19,661 nt of DNA from Rhodoluna sp. (lineage in GTDB: Bacteria; Actinomycetota; Actinomycetes; Actinomycetales; Microbacteriaceae). Shown piece after piece: positions 14,618 to 19,661 of the stretch. The stretch's first letter is position 1. Every line of letters starts with the position of its first letter. The stretch covers positions 1-19,661 of the forward strand of contig JAPLAJ010000063.1 in the NCBI GenBank assembly GCA_026393335.1. Reading direction: 5' to 3'. The position numbers and the translations under genes were made by a program. Below the pieces are notes generated by a model, which made no database searches, had not been told where the DNA came from, and worked only from the letters and a program-made list of their open reading frames with translations.

Positions 14618-15016
14618 ATGACAATGACAGACCCGGTAGCAGATTTCCTGACCCGGCTGCGCAATGCCAACTCAGCGTTCCACGAGGAGATTAACTTGCC
14701 TTACAGCAAGCTAAAGGCAAACATCGCAGAGATCTTGAAGGCAGAGGGTTACATTGCTGCCATCACTATCACCGATGCAGAAGTTGGCAAGAACCTAAAC
14801 GTTGAACTGAAGTACGGTCCTAACCGTGAGCGTTCAATCTCAGGAATCAAGAGAGTTTCAAAGCCTGGCTTGCGTGTATACGCAAAGTCAACTGAGATCC
14901 CTCGCGTTCTTGGTGGCCTAGGTATTGCCATTCTTTCGACTTCGTCAGGGCTACTAACTGACCGTCAAGCGACCAAGAAAGGAGTAGGCGGAGAAGTTAT
15001 CGCCTACGTTTGGTAA
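14618..15016 (+). CDS. rpsH: 30S ribosomal protein S8
   Basis: S8 binds helix 21 of 16S rRNA in the 30S body and represses the spc operon in E. coli. The 132-residue product begins MTMTDPVADFLTRLRNAN and ends STSSGLLTDRQATKKGVGGEVIAYVW, as expected. GAAGGA (14601-14606) lies 11 bases before the ATG at 14618 and 17 before the in-frame ATG at 14624, so I prefer the first. It follows the 68-base gap where rpsN would be. Confidence 0.97.
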   Translation: MTMTDPVADFLTRLRNANSAFHEEINLPYSKLKANIAEILKAEGYIAAITITDAEVGKNLNVELKYGPNRERSISGIKRVSKPGLRVYAKSTEIPRVLGGLGIAILSTSSGLLTDRQATKKGVGGEVIAYVW

Positions 15017-15022
15017 GCCACG

Positions 15023-15559
15023 ATGTCACGTATTGGAAAGATGCCTATTTCAGTTCCAGCTGGAGTTGAAGTAAAGATTGATGGTCAGGTTATTGAAGTG
15101 AAGGGTCCTAAGGGAACGCTTACACACACAGTTCCTGCACCGATCACATTTGTTTTGGAAGACGGAACTATCACCGTCACCCGTCCTGACGATGAGCGTA
15201 ACTCACGTTCACTTCACGGTCTTACTAGAACCCTTATCGCTAACAACATTGAAGGCGTAACAAAGGGTTTCACTAAGGGACTTGAAATCGTTGGAACTGG
15301 TTACCGTGTAACCGCTAAGGGTGCAGGTATTGAATTTGCACTTGGTTACTCTCACCCAATCTTGGTTGAGCCTCCGGCCGGAATCACATTCCAGCTTGAA
15401 GGAAACACCAAGATCACTGTTGTCGGTATCGACAAGCAGGCTGTTGGTGAAGTTGCTGCCAACCTTAGAAAGCTACGCAAGCCAGAGCCTTATAAAGGCA
15501 AGGGTGTACGTTACGCCGGCGAAGTTGTTCGTCGCAAGGCCGGAAAGGCAGGTAAGTAA
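15023..15559 (+). CDS. rplF: 50S ribosomal protein L6
   Basis: L6 lies near the GTPase centre and the sarcin-ricin loop. The 178-residue protein begins MSRIGKMPISVPAGVEVKI and shows two repeated folds, the second with GLEIVGTGYRVTAKG. It ends with KPEPYKGKGVRYAGEVVRRKAGKAGK, typical of the family. The gap to rpsH is 6 bases and to rplR 2 bases. Confidence 0.98.
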   Translation: MSRIGKMPISVPAGVEVKIDGQVIEVKGPKGTLTHTVPAPITFVLEDGTITVTRPDDERNSRSLHGLTRTLIANNIEGVTKGFTKGLEIVGTGYRVTAKGAGIEFALGYSHPILVEPPAGITFQLEGNTKITVVGIDKQAVGEVAANLRKLRKPEPYKGKGVRYAGEVVRRKAGKAGK

Positions 15560-15561
15560 TC

Positions 15562-15939
15562 ATGGGACTAACTCCAAAGACTCGCGGTAAGAGCAAATCT
15601 GCCGCACGTGGTCGCCGTCACCTACGTCTTCGTAAGAAGATTGAGGGCACAGCTACCCGTCCACGTCTAGTGGTAACTCGTTCGGCTCGCCACGTATTCG
15701 TTCAGATTGTTGACGATGCTCAGGGTCACACCTTAGTTTCTGCTTCAACCATGGAAGCCGATCTTCGTAAGTCAGCTGATGACAAGTCAGCTAAGTCAAA
15801 GGCCGTAGGTCTTCTACTAGCACAGCGTGCCAAGGCTGCTGGAATCTCTGAGGTCGTCTTCGACCGTGGCGGTAACAAGTATGCAGGTCGTGTTGCAGCT
15901 ATCGCTGATGGTGCACGTGAAGGTGGGTTGGTTCTGTGA
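15562..15939 (+). CDS. rplR: 50S ribosomal protein L18
   Basis: L18 binds 5S rRNA with L5 and anchors it to the central protuberance. The product is 125 residues with a basic N-terminal arm (GRRHLRLRKKIEGTATRPRL) and the conserved end FDRGGNKYAGRVAAIADGAREGGL. Its TGA stop overlaps the GTG start of rpsE (GTGA), which suggests re-initiation. Length and motifs are ordinary. Confidence 0.97.
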   Translation: MGLTPKTRGKSKSAARGRRHLRLRKKIEGTATRPRLVVTRSARHVFVQIVDDAQGHTLVSASTMEADLRKSADDKSAKSKAVGLLLAQRAKAAGISEVVFDRGGNKYAGRVAAIADGAREGGLVL

Positions 15940-16637
15940 GTAACGAAAACAAGGAGCAAGATTTGTCTACTGAGCAAGAAACTGCAGTTGCAGTTGAAAG
16001 CACACCGGTTGAAGCAGTTGCTGTTGACACTAATGAGCGCGATGCTCGTCGTGGCAGCCGTGAGCGCGCACCTCGTGGTGAGCGTCGTGACCGTGAAGAA
16101 ACTAAGAGCCAGTTCTTAGAGCGTGTTGTTACCATCAACCGTGTTTCTAAGGTTGTCCAGGGTGGTCGTCGTTTCTCATTCACCGCACTTGTAGTTGTCG
16201 GAGACGGCAACGGCATGGTTGGTGTTGGCTACGGTAAGGCTAAGGAAGTTCCAGCAGCTATTGCTAAGGGTGTTGAAGAAGCTAAGAAGAGTTTCTTCCG
16301 CGTTCCTCGCATCGGCGGAACCATTCCTCACCCAGTTCAAGGTGAAGCAGCAGCGGGTGTTGTATTGCTTCGTCCTGCATCAGCTGGTACCGGTGTTATC
16401 GCCGGTGGTCCGGTTCGTGCAGTTCTAGAGTGTGCTGGTGTAAACGATGTTCTTTCAAAGTCATTGGGATCAGCGAACACAATCAACATTGTCCATGCGA
16501 CAGTCGCAGCTTTGAAGCAGCTTGAAGAGCCTTCATCTGTTGCAGCTCGTCGTGGTCTAACGCTTGAAGAAGTTGCACCTAAGGGTCTACTTCGTGCTCA
16601 AGCCGCAGCAAAAGAAGCAGCGAAGGCAGGTGCCTAA
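15936..16637 (+). CDS. rpsE: 30S ribosomal protein S5 with charged N-terminal extension
   Basis: S5 helps form the mRNA entry site and influences decoding fidelity. The double-stranded RNA-binding fold (QFLERVVTINRVSKVVQGGRRFSFTALVVVGDGNG) begins near residue 60 and the C-terminal domain carries GPVRAVLECAG. At 233 residues it exceeds the E. coli protein (167). The surplus is an acidic then arginine-rich N-terminal region and an alanine-rich tail, probably disordered. I use the GTG at 15936, which overlaps the rplR stop. An in-frame TTG at 15963 has a better-placed Shine-Dalgarno, giving 224 residues; the choice is uncertain. Confidence 0.95.
   Translation: MSNENKEQDLSTEQETAVAVESTPVEAVAVDTNERDARRGSRERAPRGERRDREETKSQFLERVVTINRVSKVVQGGRRFSFTALVVVGDGNGMVGVGYGKAKEVPAAIAKGVEEAKKSFFRVPRIGGTIPHPVQGEAAAGVVLLRPASAGTGVIAGGPVRAVLECAGVNDVLSKSLGSANTINIVHATVAALKQLEEPSSVAARRGLTLEEVAPKGLLRAQAAAKEAAKAGA
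15951..15956 (+). promoter_or_regulatory. Internal Shine-Dalgarno near the rpsE start
   Basis: AAGGAG lies six bases before an in-frame TTG at 15963 in rpsE. The upstream GTG (15936) has only the weaker AAGGTGGG behind it. This makes the TTG a credible alternative start, although TTG starts are less frequent. The sequence alone cannot decide. Confidence 0.35.
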
Positions 16638-16638
16638 A

Positions 16639-16824
16639 ATGGCAGCACGTCTAAAAGTGACCCAGGTTAAAAGCGGTGTTGGCAACAGCCAACGTCAGCG
16701 TGACTCACTTCGTACATTAGGTCTAAAGCGTATCGGCGACATCATTGTCAAAGACGACAGCCTAGTTGTTCGTGGTTTGGTTCGTGCTGTTGCGCACCTA
16801 GTAAAGGTTGAGGAGATCAACTAA
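16639..16824 (+). CDS. rpmD: 50S ribosomal protein L30
   Basis: L30 is a small 50S protein near the 5S rRNA side. The ATG at 16639 gives the usual 61 residues: MAARLKVTQVKSGVGNSQRQ with RDSLRTLGLKRIGDIIVKDD. An in-frame ATG at 16564 lies inside rpsE and would add residues unlike L30, so I reject it. The gene starts one base after the rpsE stop and overlaps rplO by one base (TAATG). Confidence 0.96.
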   Translation: MAARLKVTQVKSGVGNSQRQRDSLRTLGLKRIGDIIVKDDSLVVRGLVRAVAHLVKVEEIN

Positions 16825-17465
16825 TGAGCGAAGAAAACAAGAACGTCGAAGGCGCAGCTAAGCCTGCAGCTAAGAAGCCTGCAGCGGCTAAGCCAGCTGC
16901 AGCTAAAGCTGCTGCTAAGCCTGCTGCTGAGAAGAAGCCTGCAGCCGAGAAGGTAGCAGCTGCTGAAAAGCCTGCTGCTGCGAAGAAGAGCGTTGCTAAG
17001 AAGCCTGCTTTGGTTCAGGAGAAGAGCAATCTTCTAAAGCTGCACCACTTGCGTCCAGCTCCTGGTTCTAAGAAAGACCGCACCCGTGTTGGTCGTGGTG
17101 AAGGATCTAAGGGTAAGACCTCAGGTCGTGGAACCAAGGGAACTAAGGCTCGTTACCAGGTTCGTCCAGGCTTCGAAGGTGGTGGTGTTCGTCTAGTAAT
17201 GAGAACCCCAAAGCTTCGTGGTTTCAAGAACCCATTCCGCGTGGAGTACCAGGTTGTAAACCTAGAAACTCTAGTTGAGCTTTACCCTCAGGGTGGCGAA
17301 GTAACTGTAGCCTCACTAGTTGCTAAGGGTGCAGTTCGTAAGAACGAGAAGGTCAAGGTCCTAGGACAAGGCGAACTTAGCCTTAAACTTGAGCTCAAGG
17401 TTGACAAAGTATCTGAGTCTGCAAAGGCAAAGATTGTTGCTGCCGGCGGATCTGTAACCGAGTAA
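16824..17465 (+). CDS. rplO: 50S ribosomal protein L15 with long Ala/Lys/Pro-rich N-terminal extension
   Basis: L15 is a late-assembly 50S protein. The conserved core starts near residue 70 (LLKLHHLRPAPGSKKDRTRVGRG, then GKTSGRGTKGTKAR and GFEGGGVRLVMRTPKLRGFKN) and is about 144 residues, normal length. The protein is 213 residues in total, because about 67 residues precede the core, mostly short PAAKK- and PAAAK-like repeats. No other in-frame ATG lies between the start and the core, and the TAATG overlap with rpmD supports the start. The extension resembles histone H1-like or IF-2-like basic disordered tails, so it probably binds RNA or DNA non-specifically. Confidence 0.95.
   Translation: MSEENKNVEGAAKPAAKKPAAAKPAAAKAAAKPAAEKKPAAEKVAAAEKPAAAKKSVAKKPALVQEKSNLLKLHHLRPAPGSKKDRTRVGRGEGSKGKTSGRGTKGTKARYQVRPGFEGGGVRLVMRTPKLRGFKNPFRVEYQVVNLETLVELYPQGGEVTVASLVAKGAVRKNEKVKVLGQGELSLKLELKVDKVSESAKAKIVAAGGSVTE
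16854..17009 (+). repeat. Low-complexity Ala/Lys/Pro coding repeat in rplO
   Basis: Residues 11-62 of L15 are almost wholly alanine, lysine, proline and glutamate in degenerate 5- to 8-residue units built on PAAxK. Base units such as GCTAAGCCTGC and GCCTGCAGC recur without exact tandem periodicity. Replication slippage could change the copy number, so length should vary between related strains. Confidence 0.8.
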
Positions 17466-17501
17466 TTTACCTAATAGGTATTTAGCCACAGGAGGCGAAA
17501 T

Positions 17502-18818
17502 ATGTTTAGTGCAATCAAGAGAGCTTTTAGTACTCCAGATCTGCGCAACAAGCTTATGTTCACGCTTGCAATCGTTGCCATCTATCGTTTGGGATCTTTT
17601 ATCCCTGCGCCATTTGTTAACTACGGCAACGTGCAGCAATGTCTGAACACTGGTAACACCAGCACCTCAGGCATCTATGAACTTGTTAACCTCTTCTCCG
17701 GTGGAGCTTTGCTTCAGCTATCTATCTTTGCTTTGGGAATCATGCCTTACATTACGGCTTCGATTATTACCCAGCTGCTAAGAGTTGTAATTCCTCGCTT
17801 TGAGACTTTGTATAAAGAAGGTCAAGCAGGTCAGGCAAAGCTAACCCAATACACTCGTTACCTAACTATTGGTCTAGGTCTTCTACAGTCAACAACTTTG
17901 ATTGCTGTTGCTCGTCAGGGTGCACTGTTTGGTTCAAACTGTACTGTTCCAGTGTTCAGCGATAACTCATGGTGGGCTATCTCACTAATGGTTATCACCA
18001 TGACTGCTGGTACTGGAATGATCATGTGGCTAGCTGAGCTTGTAACAGAGCGCGGTATCGGTAACGGTATGTCACTTTTGATTTTCGCATCTGTTGCAGC
18101 TGGTTTCCCATCAAGCCTTGGTTCAATTGGTGTGCAGCGTGGACCTGAAACTCTAATCGGTGTTATTGCCGTTGGTGTTGTTATCGTTCTGCTAGTTATC
18201 TTGGTTGAACAGTCACAGCGTCGTATTCCAGTTCAGTATGCAAAGCGAATGGTCGGTAAGAGAACTTACGGTGGTCAGGCTACTTACCTTCCTATCAAGG
18301 TAAACCAGGCTGGTGTTGTTCCAGTTATCTTCGCATCAAGCTTGCTATACCTACCTGGTTTGATTGCTCAGTTCAATGGCCCTGATGCATCTGGAAAGAT
18401 TGCTGACTGGGTTATCTGGATCAACAACAACCTAACTCAGGGCGACCAGCCGCTATATATGGTTATGTACTTCCTGATGATTATTGCCTTCACATACTTC
18501 TATGTATCAATTACCTTCAACCCTGAAGAAGTAAGCGAGAACATGAAGTCTTACGGAGGATTCATCCCAGGTATCCGTGCGGGACGTCCAACCACTGAAT
18601 ACCTTGAGTATGTTCTAAGCAGAATCACTCTGCCAGGAGCTGTCTACCTAGGTATCGTTGCTTTGATTCCTTTGATTGCGCTAACTCTTCTAAACGCTAA
18701 CCAGAACTTCCCATTCGGTGGTACTTCGATCCTGATTATCGTTGGTGTTGGTCTTGAGACTGTCAAACAGATTAGCGCTCAGATGCAGCAGCGAAACTAC
18801 GAAGGCCTTCTGAAATGA
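17502..18818 (+). CDS. secY: Protein translocase subunit SecY
   Basis: SecY is the channel of the SecYEG translocon in the cytoplasmic membrane. The 438-residue protein has about ten transmembrane helices. Landmarks are YRLGSFIPAPFVN in helix 1, the plug and gate segment SGGALLQLSIFALGIMPYITASII, ITERGIGNGMSLLIFA-like helix 4-5 sequence (here VTERGIGNGMSLLIFA), YLPIKVNQAGVVPVIFA, FNPEEVSENMKSYGGFIPGIRAG, and the C-terminal GTSILIIVGVGLETVKQI. CAGGAGG is a near-perfect ribosome-binding site. A 36-base spacer separates it from rplO, with only a tiny hairpin (TACCT/AGGTA). It overlaps adk by four bases (ATGA). Confidence 0.98.
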   Translation: MFSAIKRAFSTPDLRNKLMFTLAIVAIYRLGSFIPAPFVNYGNVQQCLNTGNTSTSGIYELVNLFSGGALLQLSIFALGIMPYITASIITQLLRVVIPRFETLYKEGQAGQAKLTQYTRYLTIGLGLLQSTTLIAVARQGALFGSNCTVPVFSDNSWWAISLMVITMTAGTGMIMWLAELVTERGIGNGMSLLIFASVAAGFPSSLGSIGVQRGPETLIGVIAVGVVIVLLVILVEQSQRRIPVQYAKRMVGKRTYGGQATYLPIKVNQAGVVPVIFASSLLYLPGLIAQFNGPDASGKIADWVIWINNNLTQGDQPLYMVMYFLMIIAFTYFYVSITFNPEEVSENMKSYGGFIPGIRAGRPTTEYLEYVLSRITLPGAVYLGIVALIPLIALTLLNANQNFPFGGTSILIIVGVGLETVKQISAQMQQRNYEGLLK

Positions 18819-19402
18819 GTCGGTTTCTCTTGATCGGCCCTCCGGGTGCCGGCAAGGGAACACAGGCTGCCCTCTTAGCTAACGCATACAACATCCCTGC
18901 TATTTCAACTGGGGATATTTTTAGAGCGAATGTAAAGAACGAGACTGAACTTGGCCTACAGGTCAAGTCCATTATGGCTCGTGGCGAATACGTTCCTGAT
19001 TCTCTAACTAACGAACTAATCAGAGATCGTCTAGCTCAAGCTGATGCTGAAGCTGGTTTCCTTCTCGATGGTTATCCAAGAACTAATGATCAGGTAAATG
19101 AACTTGATGACATTCTTGTCTCTCAACACCGAATCTTAGATGCAGTTGTTTTGTTGGTTGCAGATTCAGATGAACTTGTTCGCAGATTATTAAAGCGTGC
19201 TCAAGAGCAAGGTCGAACAGATGACACTGAAGAAGTTATTCGTCATCGTCAAAATGTTTACCTTGAACAGACTCAGCCGCTTATTGAGATTTACTCTTCT
19301 CGATCCCTTGTTGTTGAAATCGATGGTTTGGGTCAAGTTGGCGAAGTTACAGAGAGAATTTTGAACGCTCTAACATCTCGTGGCCTAAGCCCAGCTAACT
19401 AG
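18815..19402 (+). CDS. adk: Adenylate kinase
   Basis: Adenylate kinase interconverts ATP and AMP with ADP in the cytoplasm. The 195-residue product has the P-loop GPPGAGKGTQ (residues 8-17), the AMP-binding STGDIFRANV, and FLLDGYPRTNDQ (the family usually has DGFPRT; tyrosine is seen here). The LID is short and lacks the four-cysteine zinc knuckle, running straight from LLKRAQEQGRTDDTEEVIRHR. This is the short actinobacterial type. The start overlaps the secY stop (ATGA). The gene follows secY in many bacteria, and map is 12 bases downstream. Confidence 0.98.
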   Translation: MSRFLLIGPPGAGKGTQAALLANAYNIPAISTGDIFRANVKNETELGLQVKSIMARGEYVPDSLTNELIRDRLAQADAEAGFLLDGYPRTNDQVNELDDILVSQHRILDAVVLLVADSDELVRRLLKRAQEQGRTDDTEEVIRHRQNVYLEQTQPLIEIYSSRSLVVEIDGLGQVGEVTERILNALTSRGLSPAN

Positions 19403-19414
19403 AGGTATAACCTT

Positions 19415-19661
19415 ATGGCCCGCGAGCGGATAACGCTTAAAACTAATGCTGACATGCTTTTGATGCGTGAGGCAGGACTAATCACAGCAGCTGCACTCAA
19501 GGCAGTCAAGGACGCTATCGCTCCTGGTATTTCAACTCTTGAACTAGATGCAATTGCCGAGGCAACCATAGTTTCGATGGGGGCTAGATCTAATTTCAAG
19601 TTAGTAGCCGGCTATAAGCACACCATCTGTTCATCAATCAATGATGAGGTTGTGCACGGCA
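19415..19661 (+). CDS. map: Methionine aminopeptidase type I, N-terminal part (3' truncated)
   Basis: MetAP removes the initiator methionine from nascent proteins. 82 residues are visible before the window ends. The start MARERITLKTNADMLLMREAG and the conserved KHTICSSINDEVVHG, with the catalytic-pocket histidine at residue 81, identify the family. The metal ligands lie beyond the window. GAGGT sits 8 bases before the ATG at 19415. The adk-map order is the usual spc-operon arrangement. Confidence 0.95.
   Translation, partial: MARERITLKTNADMLLMREAGLITAAALKAVKDAIAPGISTLELDAIAEATIVSMGARSNFKLVAGYKHTICSSINDEVVHG

Noticed and set aside
16854..17009. rplO low-complexity stretch as a CRISPR-like or mobile repeat
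   Set aside because: It is in frame, codes for Ala/Lys-rich sequence and has no constant repeat and spacer structure.
1..19661. tRNA, rRNA, insertion sequences, prophage or defence genes
   Set aside because: None of the expected sequences were seen; the whole window is accounted for by housekeeping genes and short spacers.

Overview
The window is a housekeeping ribosomal and translation gene cluster from a low-GC actinobacterium. The order rpoC - rpsL - rpsG - fusA - tuf - (one inverted gene) - rpsJ through map, the short-LID adenylate kinase, and details of S12, L2, L14 and EF-Tu fit Actinobacteria. Base composition of roughly half GC, and heavy use of the leucine codon CTA in highly expressed genes, point to a small-genome aquatic Microbacteriaceae-like lineage (Rhodoluna/Aquiluna type). 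That placement is inference from memory, not from a search.

Layout. Bases 1-2666 hold the C-terminal two thirds of RNA polymerase beta-prime (rpoC, 5' end outside the window). A 195-base spacer with a candidate promoter and several hairpins leads into the str operon: rpsL (GTG start), rpsG, fusA and tuf (2862-7204). A strong hairpin terminator (7221-7254) closes tuf. It also serves a convergent minus-strand gene for an unrecognised four-helix membrane protein (7290-7679), the only minus-strand gene. A 366-base gene-free leader with RNA-like hairpins precedes the merged S10-spc operon: rpsJ, rplC, rplD, rplW, rplB, rpsS, rplV, rpsC, rplP, rpmC, rpsQ, rplN, rplX, rplE, rpsH, rplF, rplR, rpsE, rpmD, rplO, secY, adk and map (truncated by the window end). 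Genes are packed with gaps of a few bases, and seven junctions overlap (five TAATG, one GTGA, one ATGA), implying translational coupling.

How the genes work together: almost every product is a core part of transcription (RpoC), the 30S and 50S ribosomal subunits, elongation (EF-G, EF-Tu), protein export (SecY), adenylate metabolism (Adk) or N-terminal methionine removal (MetAP). Co-transcription keeps ribosome assembly and output in step.

No mobile element, CRISPR array, tRNA, rRNA or defence system is visible, and I do not claim a new multi-gene system. The best candidate novelties are: a roughly 200-residue expansion in the C-terminal part of RpoC, just after the trigger-loop region, containing what looks like an extra sandwich-barrel hybrid motif; a short insert at the same site as the E. 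coli SI3 insertion; the lack of rpsN between rplE and rpsH; low-complexity Ala/Lys tails on L15, L29 and (charged) S5; and structured leaders before rpsL and rpsJ.
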